DNA from: Symsagittifera roscoffensis
Lineage: Eukaryota > Xenacoelomorpha > Acoela > Convolutidae
Direction of reading: 5' to 3'
Length of the DNA: 64,000 nt
Assembly (NCBI RefSeq): GCF_963678635.1
Contig: NC_087065.1
Coordinates: 38,277,888 to 38,341,887, forward strand
Part shown: positions 24,053 to 36,500 of the stretch, piece by piece
Layout: each line of letters begins with the position of its first letter
Numbering within the stretch: the stretch's first letter is position 1
Position numbers and translations under genes: made by a program
Notes under the pieces: generated by a model
Seen by the model: the letters and a program-made list of their open reading frames with translations, nothing else
Databases searched by the model: none
What the model was told of the DNA's origin: nothing

Positions 24053-24562
24053 TCAAAAAGTTAACATTGATGAAAAAAGGGATGATTTATTTGCACCTTC
24101 GGAAAGTTTTGTCTTTTGTTCATTAACTAAAACAACTGAATATTTCTTATAAATAGCATTCAGGGCGCGAGGCCTTTTGATTGGATGAATAGCTTCGTAA
24201 GGTTTACTCGGGTCTAAATCTTTAACTTTGGGCATTCCTGCTAGATAATAATTTTGACCCTCAAAGTTTGTATATGGTTGCTTTTCAAATGTACTGATAC
24301 AGGACCCGAAGAATACGTCTTCCCAGTCCCAGAAACATCCTGATCTATTACCCGGGTTCTGACTTGAGTTCAGGAAATTCTGTGATTCCGGGAATCCTGT
24401 GCAGTGGAATGGACATTTGGCGGTTATCTGGGGCAGCAGGGAGGTGGAGAAGAAATAGGCGGGTCCGTTGCAGTACCTGGGAAATATCTTCTCGCTGTAC
24501 TGCTCATGGGACACCACCCATTTCTTGTACGTCCTCGGAATTTTGTCACCTTTTCGTAGCAC
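24053..24562 (-). CDS. Galactosyltransferase exon 4 and stop (residues 237-405)
   Basis: The acceptor is GGTTTTCAG|GTGCTA. It encodes KWVVSHEQYSEKIFPRYCNG, the WEDVFFGSC motif and a C-terminal tail of about 80 residues. A Cys-containing insertion (about residues 286-312) lies between the FFS segment and the EDV motif. Confidence 0.88.
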   Translation of the reverse strand: MLRKGDKIPRTYKKWVVSHEQYSEKIFPRYCNGPAYFFSTSLLPQITAKCPFHCTGFPESQNFLNSSQNPGNRSGCFWDWEDVFFGSCISTFEKQPYTNFEGQNYYLAGMPKVKDLDPSKPYEAIHPIKRPRALNAIYKKYSVVLVNEQKTKLSEGANKSSLFSSMLTF

Positions 24563-27500
24563 CTGAAAACCAATCACGTGGCTCTTTTTGCGGAAATATT
24601 ACAGTAACTAACTCTTCTTCATAGCATTTTTTGGTCACCTTTCAAAAACTTTTTTTCTTCGGTTTTTAGCACAGAGATCTAAAATTATGTCGTAAAATGA
24701 TGTAAACACACAGAAGAGATCTGAAATCGTTTTTCAAGTTGAACTTTGCATTTAGGTTTTTCTGAGGGCCTTTTGGCATTTCTGAAACGTACCGTTGCAT
24801 TTTTGAAGCAGTTCCCACCATATAATCCACTCGCCTGAAACATTCATGACTTTGATTGAATTTTTTCGATAAATTAAAATACTTTTGGAAGGTTTTATTT
24901 CCTGTAAAGCTGGGTAAAATTTAAATCGCTTTTATGAATCCGAATTAATAATGCAACACGTTTACTGAGTTTACTTTTTAAACAGTTTTTATAAACTTTT
25001 ACTCGGTCAAACAAAATTTGAGAAAGTTAACACTCATTAAGTCTTTAAAATTTGCATTTAAGCCAGAAATTCATAGTTTAACATAAAAAATTTTGTTTTC
25101 AAGTGACATCACAAGACTCTAATAGCCATATTGCCATACATTTACAGTTTACTACAACTTGAGAGCCTTCTAATAGGCAACTGCCGAATGAAGCAACCAC
25201 TGAGCAAACATTAACTTGGTCGTATATAACAACAATGTTTTTGTTTTTTTGTTGTATTTTTTGACAATTACAAAAGAAAACTTACAAATTGAGCATTATC
25301 ACAAGTGTAGAGATCTTTAACTTTAAAAAGATCATTATTACGACTTTCACTGTCAGATTTTGCTAATTATATTAAAGTTACGCTGTCCAGTTGTCCCACT
25401 TTGCTTGTCATAACATTAAAGTTTATTTCCTCCAGAAAGTAATTTACCTTAAAAAACATAGCAAAATTTTTTTTTATTAATTTTAAATTGAATTAAATTT
25501 TGAATTGAAAAAGGATTTCATATATTTCCAGCGTACATTGGTTGGTTTCTGCAACTCCATTAATCGTATGAATTTGTCCATGGCTCCCAAGTGTGTATAG
25601 GTGTCATCGTCAACTTTCAACACATACTTGGCATCCGGACAGCTCTGGTTCACCCACTGCAGTGCCATGAGTAGTTGCACTGTGAGAAGATGGTACTCTG
25701 GCTTCAAGTTCACAACTATGATGTCACGACTGTACTTCGCTTCTGACTCCAGTCGACGACTTCCCGATGAGTCATCTGGTAAATTGACCTGCATAAAAAA
25801 GAAAATTTCATTCTGAGATAAATGGTAAGAAACAATTTAAGCTCATGAGCTTAAATTGTTTCTTACCATTTATGTCAGAATGAACTAAGTCCATTGAACT
25901 TATAGTCCAAAATGAGTTGCAACGACTCATTTGTAAATGGTTAGAAAACGACAAACTCGATTTTTTCTCAGAAGGTAACTTTTACCAACCATCCAACGAA
26001 AAATTCTTCTGAATATGTTTTAGATTTAGTTTTGTTTTGATGACTTTGAATCATAACTACGTTAATACTTTTGAATGCGGAGCTGGGACAAAAATTTAGA
26101 ACAAAAATCATTGTTTAACTATAACAAATCAACGATAAAAATTGTTAGGACGCAAAAACTAATTTAACAAAGTTTATAAATTTTCCAAGGTCGCATGTTT
26201 AAAAATCAGATTACTTTGATTGAATCTGATTTTTTTTTCTTTAACAAATTTGTTCAACATATAAACTCCTCCTCGCTCTTTGCCTCAAAATACAAACCCT
26301 TAAAGACAATTTGGTCAGTGCATCTCCCCAAAACAGCAACAGCAAAGTCTACTCAAACTTAAGTTTACAAAGAAGGAAGTAAATCCTCAAGGAAAGGACA
26401 AACATTCGAGCTCGTAATACAAAAAATTGCAACAGAAGAGAACTCGCAATGAAAGTCAACTCGTAAAATACTCATCGTTGAAGTCGCACCAAATGTTGCG
26501 AGCTGGCCTACAGAAGTTACTACCGAAGCTGAACACAAACTTAGAGCTAATTATCTCTCTGGGAAACTTTAAATCAAAATTTTCAAATTTTTAATCAATT
26601 TTTAAACCCTGTGAGTTGTTTCTTTCCTTTACGTTTCTTTCCTTAACGTTTGCAACCGGCCCGAGAGGAGTACCTTTACGAGGTGCGCCGGATTCAACAC
26701 GAAACCTCCTCATCAGTGGATATCGCCATCCGAGACAGATCAGCGATCTGGAAGAAACTCACCCGTCGCCGGGTTTTTGGGAGGCAAAGGCATGGCTCCA
26801 GCACATGACCTCTGCCGCTTGTTAGAAGCTGGAGACATCGAAAGCAACCCCGGTCCCATCCAATGCCACCACTGCAGTGTGACCCTACGCCACCACCACC
26901 AGTACAGCAAGATGCCACAAGAAGACAGCGTGCAGCAGTGTCTCGCGCTACAGTACCACACAGGAGTGGAAATGCACAGAACATGGCGGTCGCACTACTA
27001 CTCCCGTGGTCAGCACAGTGCCCTCCCCACTTCCCACAAACTGCGCAGTATGTAAGAGAGCCTTCAGGGCCATACAACGGTCCCTGTCCTGCGAGGACGA
27101 CAGCTGCTCAGCTCAGTGTCACCTGAAGAAAAGCTGCAGCAATCTCTCCAGGTACTCACCTGAAATCTGGTTGTGCTCTTCCCACTCCGCACCAACCAGC
27201 CCAGACAAGAGGACCATTGCCGGCAGAGACGCGAGCAGCCTCACCCAGGCCGGGCCCTCTCAACCCGTTGAGAAGAGAACCTGCAAAGCCTGCAAGAAGA
27301 CAATCGCCAGCAACATTCCAGGGATCCAGTGCCCGAAGTGCCGAGGCCGCTTCCACCAGGCGTGTGTAGTCAAACAAGGCCACACCAGAGACGAGGTAGA
27401 TCTCTTTGCCGCCGGAACTGACTGGGACTGCGCTGCATGCGACAAACCCGCACCCGCCCCCAGTCCGGACTTCAGCGAACTGGAAGACCGCGCCCGCAAT

Positions 27501-30500
27501 GGCGGCAAGTCATCCAAGGAAGCCCTTCGCATCTTACAGTGGAACGCAGATGGCATCAAACTGAAGATGCAGGAGCTCGCTGCCAGAGTCAAGGAGCTAA
27601 ACATAGACGTTGCGATCATCCAGGAGTCCAAACTCAGAGCCCAGGACAAGAACCCCAAGATCGACGGCTACAGTTGCATCAGAGTAGACCGTCCAGGAGG
27701 CAAAGTCAGAGGCGGTTTGCTGACCTTCATCAAGGAAGACGTCGCGTTTGAGTCCCGCAAGTGCTGGAATTGCCAAACCGGCAATGTGGAATCATGCTCA
27801 ATCAGATACCGCCTTTCCAAGAAGAAATGGATCAATGTAACAAACATCTACATCCCCCCAACAGAGAAGTAAACACTGAAGAACTACTCGTCCTCGACAA
27901 TCTCCCGTCCGGCGTCGACTGCTTTTACGGAGGGGATGTCAACGCCCACTCCCGCCTCTGAGACCTGCACCAACCCCAGGACAGCAGAGGGGACCGCATT
28001 GAGGAGTGGACGGCAGACAACGACCTCCTGTGCGCCAACGACGGTACCCCCACCCGTATTAACAGAGGGACAACAGGAGGGAGCTCGCCCGACAACTTCC
28101 TCGTCCACACCCGTTGGAGGTCCAGAACTGAATGGACAGTGGGAGAGTGTCTAGGATCTGACAACCTACCAATGGTGATCACCCTGCGCTACAGAGTAGG
28201 ACTGTTCCCTCAAGCTCCGAAACCCGCGCGCTGGAAGACGAAGAACGTCAACTGGAACGCCTTCAACGACGCCTTAGAGTCGGAAGTCGCCCTCTGGGAA
28301 ATCCTCCCTACCGTCAGAGCCAGCGCGAAGAGATTCACGGAAGCCATCACGGAGGTGGGCAAAGCCCACGTCGGGAAAACCAAACCTGGCAAAAAGAAGA
28401 AAGTTGGTTTGTCCCCCAGAGTGCGCCTTCTTGTGAAGAAGAGGAACAACCTCCGGAAGCTCGTCCACACCCGCCGCGAAGAAAGGGTTGCAGCTTGTGG
28501 TGAGGTTGCCTCGGCCGTGGAACAAGAGAAAGAGAAGAGCTGGAAAGAATTTGTGGAAACGCTGGAAAACCAAAAGGACTACGCGAAGACCTGGCGCGTC
28601 CTTGGTGCCATCAGCGGTAGCCCGGACTCTTGTAGCCCGAAAGAAGCTATAAGGGTCGGAGACAAGATCCTGACCAGCAATACTTCCAAGGCAGATGGCT
28701 CATTACGCCAAAGTCAGCAAAATCAGCTTCTCGGCAGAAGAAAGAAGCAGGATTCACCTTGCGAAACGCACAGTGAACAGCCCTAGTGCAGACGACAGCA
28801 CCACAGCAGACTTCTCGATAGTCGACCTGAATCGTGTCCTGAAAAAGATGAAGAACCGTGGAGCAGCCGGCCCCGACGAGGTCCCGCCGACCTTCTTGAA
28901 GAACATTGGTAACCATGCCAAGACTGAACTCCTCCGCGTCTTCAACATGTCGTTCAGAGAGGGAGTTGTCCCCCAAGTCTGGCGTAATGCGGTCATCATC
29001 CCGCTGCTCAAGTCCGGCAAGCCTGCTAATAGTATCGAGTCTTACCGGCCAGTCAGTTTAACTTCCTGCATTGTGAAGTTACTGGAGAGGAGGATATTTC
29101 ACCGCCTCTATAACCTTTGGGTTTGGGAAAAGGTTTGGAAAGAGGACCTCCTGCTATGCTGGTTCGAGAGCGGAGTCCCTCTGTCTTTCATCCGCTGGAT
29201 TTGGGCCTTCCTCAGAAACCGACAATTCCGCGTCCTGTTTAATGGTAGCCTCAGCAGAACCCGTTGGTTGATCCACGGAGTCCCACAAGTTGCAGTATTA
29301 TCTCCTATGCTGTTCCTCTTTTACATTAACTCCGTAGCCGACGTCATTCCGAAAGATGTGCTGAACTCAATTTTCGCAGACGACCTCACGATCTGGGCAA
29401 GCGACCACAACAAGAAGACCGCTCAGTGGAGAGTCCAAGAAGCAGTTAAGCACATCGAGTCCTGGTGCCGCAGTAAGAAGATGCTCCTTAGCGACAAGAG
29501 TGTCGTCACCTTCTTCTCGGCAGCGTCCTGTGACTACAAGTGGGTCCCGTCCCTTAACATGAACAACCTACCAATGAAGTTCGACCCAGCTCCAAAGCTC
29601 CTCGGCATCTACATGAACCGGACCCTCTCGTTCCAACAACACGTTGAATATGTTGTTAGGAAAGTCGAGAAACGCTGCAACCTCCTAGGTTGCCTTGGCA
29701 ACACTGGCTGGGGATGGAAGAAGCGCCCCATGCGCAGCGTCTACCTGGCAACGCAGCGCAGCATCTTGGACTACGCCGCCCCTGCCTGGCAGCCGTGGAT
29801 TTCCAGGACGCAAATGGACCGCTTGGAAAGAGCGCAGAACCAAGCTCTTCGTCGCATCACCGGCCAGACCGCCTCCTCTCCTGTGGAAGCCCTCCGCATC
29901 GAAGCGGGCCAGTCCAGCTATGAGACAATCTCCCGGCAGCTGATAGCCACCTCCAGGGAGAAAGCGTTCAGATGTCCTCCGAACCACCCGAGACGCCTCG
30001 CTCTCGAAGGAGAACAGAGACACAGACTCTGCCATACAGCTGGCGTGAGAGCAGCAAGAGGTTAGAGGCATCACTCCCAGAAGGACTAACCCCCCGAGAA
30101 CCGCTTGCTGGCCCTACTGTGTACCTGTGGACCGCCAACCCGAGGAAATGGACTGTGTGCTCAACACTGGTTGGTGGCAACAGAACTGATGCCAGGACCG
30201 AAGCCATCCGAGTCATCCGCGAGAGTGAGGCCAAGTGGGTGATCTACACAGATAGATCAGCCTCTGAAGGTACCCACTTTGGCGGGTCTGCGATGGTTGT
30301 GACCCAAGGTGACCCGGAGAATCCGGTCACGATCGACAAGATAAAAACCAAAGGAAGGATCATCACATCTTCCTATGAAGAAGAGAAAGAGGCCATGGAT
30401 AGCGCAATCAAGTGGCTGGAAAAGAACACCGTTGAAGAGCACGACAAGCTACTGATTTGCATCGACTCCCAGTCTCTGATCGCTGCTCTGGACAATGAAA

Positions 30501-33500
30501 GCTCCGATGTTGCCTCCCTGTGCCGTCGGCTGGATGCCATGGACCGCCACATCGACATCCAATGGGTTCCCGGCCACATGGACATTCCCGGGAACGAACT
30601 CGCCGACAAATTTGCCAGCGAAGCCACAGAACTCAAAGACGACGCCCAACCTACAAGCCTGAAAGCCGCCAAAGCAGTAATCAAAGGAACCCTGAAAGAC
30701 AAACTGCCCTCCCACGCCAGGACAGCAGCTGTGTACGCCAACCACTCTATCGCCAAGGACGAGAAAACGCTGACCAATAGAAGAGACGCTGTCATGTTAG
30801 CGAGACTGAGAGCGGAGCACAGCATGCAACTGGCTGCGTATCGCCACCTTATGCGCCCAACAACAGACCCAAGATGCCCAAAATGCTTCCAATATAACCA
30901 AACCCTGGAACACTGGCTGCTCGAATGTCCAGCAACTCTCAGGACCCGACAATCCATATTTGGCGACACCAACACCGAGCTTTCAGTCCTTACCGACGAT
31001 CCGATCAAGGCGATCGAGCTGGCGAAGCGCTGCCTCTGAGCACGCTTCGGCTCCCATACAGAAGAAGAAGAAGCAGAAGAAGAAGAAGAAGAAGAAGAAG
31101 CAACAGCAAAGTCTACTCAAACTTAAGTTTACAAAAAGGAAGTAAATCCTCAAGGAAAGGATAAACATTCGAGCTCGTAATACGAAAAATTGCAACAGAA
31201 GAGAACTCGCAATAAAAGTCAACTCGTAAAATACTCATCGTTGAAGTCGCACCAAATATTGCGAGCTTGCCTACAGAAGTTATAACCGAAGCTGAATACA
31301 AACTTAGAGCTAATTATCTCTCTGGGAAACTTTAAATCAAAATTTTCAAATTTTTAATCAATTTTCAAACCCTGTGAGTTGTTTCTTTCCTTAACGTTTG
31401 AGAGTTGTCTTAAATAACGAGATCTTTGTGGTGCCTGCATGTTGTCGCGTTACCCTACGAGCTGTTTGGCAAATAGCAGAGAACCGTGCTAGCCGCCCTG
31501 GTTATAATTCTTATCCCAATTTTTCAAACTAAAATGGAAGGTTTGCCATTCGGCCGACAAGCAACAAGTTTATGAGTCGGGTCTCCCGCATTGGAGTTCC
31601 ATCAATCAAACAGATTATAGTAGAATTTCAATGTCAGTGTCCACAAAAGTAAAAAAAATATCGATTGGAAATTTTTCGAGTCAACAAAGATCATTTTTTA
31701 TCCAATATAATCGATTTTTTTTTTTCGTTTTCGTGGACACTGACTATGAAACTCAAAGTCATTTTCTTTCTATTTTATTGAGATGCGAATTTCATAGAGT
31801 TTTTTCTACGTTTTGAACTAAGTTGGTTAGTTGTTGTTCAATTTAGTTTTTTTTTCTGGGCAACTTTGATTTTTTGTTAATGAGTAATTATGTTACTGAG
31901 CAACTGAATTCTGTTTCTTTCAACAATTCTCTTTAATTGGAAGAAACTTTCGGGGGAGATGGTAAAATTGCAGGTGGAATAATTCCTTCTTCCATTAATT
32001 TTCCTAAAGTAATCATTTGCTCTGTTTAGAGCCGGGTGAAAGTCAACCTTTTCAAAGCCGCACTGAAGTAAAAGCAACACTACGGCTCTTAATTTATAAT
32101 TTCCTGTCCTGCTTTTAAAACTGAACAAGACTGCTCTTATCATGGCGAAGCCCTAAAATTTCCCACTGCCATCCATAAATTGATTCTTTTCTAGTTCTGA
32201 AACATAATGAACTTATAAAAAAAGATTGCTCGCTCTCCGTTTTAATTTGGAATGGCCTCTGAGTCAAATTATAGAATTATAGCACCATTAATGTTAGGAA
32301 ATATATTTTTTTATAAACTTAAAGCTCAGGGCATCAAGCCTTCAGATAGTTGAAAATTAGATATTTGCGTTGAGGAAAAAAAAACCACTGCGAGCGCAAA
32401 GATTTTGTCACTTTCTTATATGATCAAAGAAGATAATATGGTTAATAATTGCATGGTTTTCTTTATTTTCAGTTGTCCGTAAAAAAAGCAATATTTTTCA
32501 GTTGGATATTTTTATTCGGAGCAATATCGATTAAATGCTGATGTAATTTATTAAAATCTTTATTATTACCGATTAAAAGCTTCTCGATTTCTCGTTAATG
32601 ACATAGTTTCGTAAATGTTCAAACATGGTCAATTTGCAACAAAAAAGGATACCAGAAACTCTAACTAACAAAAGAATCTAATTTTTTTTCTAAACTTGCC
32701 TTAAATCTTGAACTGTAAAATAAAAACACTTGATATCGAAGAAATTTGGACGCCTGTAGGGAAAATCCAAAGTTGAAAAAAAGTGATTTAAAAAAAAAAA
32801 ACTCAATTTTTCTATCCTGTTGGATATCCAGCAAAGACGGGGATCTGGAAATGACAAATCTAAACCATACACTGCATCATAACAAATCACCAGGAAACAT
32901 TGACTATATCATGCCTAAAGTATGACAAATTGAAAAACAAAATTAATAAAAAGCAATAAAACATACGGCGAAGAGGAGTACGAAGTTCATCGTTAGGTTG
33001 TCGTATGACTCCTTTTTAGCCCATGTGTTCCGGATAGTCTGTCTGAGGTCCACCCTGTCTGGACGACTGGCTATCAACACCAACACCATGTCTTCTCCGC
33101 TCTTCGCACTGAAACCTCTCCCCCTCCTCTCACACACATCCGCCGCACTGAACAGAATAAGGTCGCCCTGAAAACAACACCAAAACAACAGTATTTGACT
33201 AATGCATTGAGCCCTACGAAATTTGCAGCTCCTGCAATCCTCAGAAAAAAAGAAGATTTTTCAGAAAAAGTAAAAGAGTATTTTACTTGAAAAAAGCAAA
33301 AAAGTATTTAGTTTGAAAAAAAAGCTTGAAAAAAAAACAAAACCATATTTCTAGCAGTATGTTGCAAAAAATATATACTTTCAAATTGACTCGGATTTAT
33401 GCATGAAAACGAAATGTAAAATCATAGCAAGGCCGATTGTAATGAGTTATATCCTTTTGTTATTTCAGATAAGGTACACCGTCTGCTCGTCACGCTATCT

Positions 33501-36500
33501 TGTTTTCGGCCGGATAGATTCGTGCAACTTCCTAGTCTCAACAGATCTAGTGTACAACGGTTTATGCGAGTTAGTTCCAGAACGAGAATACCTGTATTCT
33601 AAGCTTAATTCAAATTGTTCTGGTGTTGAAACTACAAGTAGTTTCAACACTTACAAATAAGTTGGTTGTTAGTATGATGGAGTATGGTTGGTTAGTATTC
33701 AATATTTTATATTCAATATTGAGATAAAAAATCAGAATAATATCAAATAATAAATTCTAGTTTAGGTCTGGTTCCACCCATCCGGGGTTTAGAGAATTTT
33801 AGTTCTTCAGTGCTATATTGTAGTGGAGGATGGATGATGGTGTCTTTCTTTAGAAGTTGCGAGCATATTTTTTTATTTGGAAGAAGAGTTGTTATCCCGA
33901 TCGTTTCGGGAGATCGTATTATGATTTCTGATCGGTTGTTGATTTGGTTGATTAGAGATTAGCAATGGTCCAATCTCATTCGGGAGTGGCATGTAGTTTG
34001 ACTTTGGATGAAGTGCCTGGTGACTTGGATCTGTACGTATACTTGAACATCGAGATGGCCACTGTTCGGTCGCAATGGGTTTCCTTTGCTGCGATGCCAA
34101 ATCGTACTTTAAATCCGTTGAGTGTAGTGACTGTAGGCAGCATGTCGGGTGTGTTTTGCCATTCCGTATTTGGAGTGTGATTGGGTTGTCAAATTCCTTG
34201 CTGCTCGTCTTTGAGCTGTATGTTATCTATATACTGCATTGTATTATTTACATATACAAATCTTTGTTAATTTTGATCTTGTATTAATTTTTATCGCAAA
34301 AGCGTTATTGTTTAGTTCGGTTTATTTTAAGAGCTACTCACCCTTGAGTAACTCTCGTCAAAATTAGAGTGTGAGTCACAAAGCGTGGGTGTAGCATGGT
34401 GGGTTAGGCCGGCTATAGAGCATGCTCAGGACGTCCTCTCTGGTGGGTTAGGCCAGGAGTGGGAGTATAAATTCATGCTCTCTTTTTTGGAGGGTCCTGT
34501 TTGTGTTCAACCTTTCGTGCCTTTTTTTATTAATGGTTTTTTCCTTTTTTGTCTTGGTTGTGTCCTTTTCCTTAAAATTCAAAACGTTTGTTCTGAGTTT
34601 GTCTTTCGACTTTTTTGTGTTTTGTTCTTTTGTGTTCAGACTTGAAAGTAGTCTTCAAAAGAATAATTTATCCAGTTCTAAGCTGGTTTTAATCCAGTTT
34701 GGGTACCGTGGGTTTTTTTTCTTAGCCATCCTGTTAGGTTGTGGTTTGTGGTGTTTAGTAAGCTTGCGTTGGTTGGTTTGGATTATTATATAATTCCTTT
34801 CCAACAGGGTTAAAGGAAAGTTTGAAATGTGTTAAAACTGGTTAGAGTTGTTATCAGTGAAAGTTAAAACTTAAACACATCATAATAAACAATTCTTTGC
34901 GGGCTAGCTGTGCGATATTGGATAGAATTGTGGGCGAGTGAATGCTTAAAACTATGAAGAAGCGTCTTTGAAAAAGTTAGAACTGCTTTAATTTCTTAGG
35001 CAACTTTTATTAATATACTACTTTGGAATTTTTACTTTTACTGCTTTGTTTTGGGGGTTGAAATTATCAATTTATTCTCATTGTAAGAATATTTACTGCA
35101 TGTGGGAAAAGAATTTATACATTTTTTGCTGTTTTGGGGGAAAATTTTATTGCGTCATTTATTGAAACTGGTTAATTGAAATTTATGATTATAGAAAAAT
35201 GTTTTCTGTTTTTTATTTCGTTTTTCTTTTTTGTAGATGATTGATGATCGTGCCTGTGAAGACTATAGAAAAAGAGAAAACCTTTATAAAGAATGGTTAG
35301 TTTTTGCTCGAATTTATTAGTAAATTATATAATTCATATTACCTATTCGTCTGTGAAGAATCCGCGGAGAAAAACCGTCGTGGATGATCTCTGATGATGT
35401 TAGTAATTTAGCTATCAAACGAATGATGTATTTAGTTTGAAGAAGTGGCCAAAGCTTTAATGATGTTTTGCTCTTCAGTGCTAGGTGAGAGTTCATAAGG
35501 TGTATTTTGATTGAGGTTATAAAGTTTATGATTATATCTGGTGTTATGGATGAATTCTAGGATCGTGATTTCAACGTGCTGTAGGAATTCGTGTGGGACG
35601 ATTAGTGGGCGGGATTCGTCTACCTTGAAGATTTTAGGTTAAGGGACAGAATAAATACATCTGGGTGATGGGATCATATTGCGGAGGATGCCTTGCAGGT
35701 TAGTGTCTTTAATAAAAAAAATGAAGTTAAGAAAGAATGAAGAGGTATAATTGGAGTTAATGTATTGATATCTGTGATGAATTTGTGGTGCTGGTGTATT
35801 ATGAGTGTAATGATGTTGGATGAACTTGTTGTAAGTATAAGTGTGTGTCTGTTTAGTTCGTAACATGACGTCGTGTGAACAGTGCAAATCACATTCTTTG
35901 GTGTGAACAAATGAAAAGTTAGTGAAAAAAGGTTAAATTTGTTAAAGTATGAATCATAAGCTTGAAGTGCTGCTGAAATGACGTGGTCGTATTTTTTATA
36001 TAAAGTATTGAGGGTGAAAACGTATGTTGTTTTAATGAAGAGTTTTTCTGTTAGTTGTGGGTTAGCAAATTTGTCGTCGTTCAGAAAGATGTCTTCGTTG
36101 GGTCTTATGATGTTATCGTCGTAGTGATCGATGAAATACTCGTTACTTTTGGGTGCGGTGAATCTGATAAGTGATTGTTTATATCCTATTTGTGTAAATT
36201 GTTTTGGAGTGAGTGCTGTTGTTATAAGGTAGAGTTCATTGCTGAATCGTTCGTTATCATATGGGGTGTTGTATAATGGTAGTGATAGTGGATTAGTGAA
36301 GTGATAGAATCATGGCCATTAGAGTATTGGGTATAATACGTGCTCATTAGCATAATTAGGGTTTTCGTCATTAGCGTCTGAATGAAAGTAGGTGTATTGG
36401 GGGAAAAGGGTAACCATATTTGAAGAAATTCTTCAGTGTTAGTGTGGAGTGGGTGATTAACAAATGTTGTGGCTGTTCCTGGGTGAGAGGGAAATGGAGT

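Larger units (their letters stand above)
26653..31098 (+). mobile_element. ingi/I-type non-LTR retrotransposon with 2A start, inactive
   Basis: The 4.4-kb body runs on the + strand, antisense to the host gene. In order it has a 5' leader of about 140 bp, an N-terminal 2A-like peptide, Cys/His (PHD-like) fingers, an APE-type endonuclease, a reverse transcriptase, RNase H, a C-terminal CCHC and an (AAG)n tail. APE endonuclease plus RNase H places it in the I/ingi/LOA/R1 assemblage; ingi-like is my best guess. The frame shifts near 26880-27006, 27850-27880, 28690 and 29970-30060. It also has a TGA at about 27960, an RT deletion and an altered endonuclease residue. It is strikingly GC-rich compared with the host intron. 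Confidence 0.9.

Noticed and set aside
33443-33453. 3' LTR of the gypsy-type element, from the TGAGTTATATC match with 51852
   Set aside because: Similarity ends after 11 bases, so a full LTR pair is not supported.
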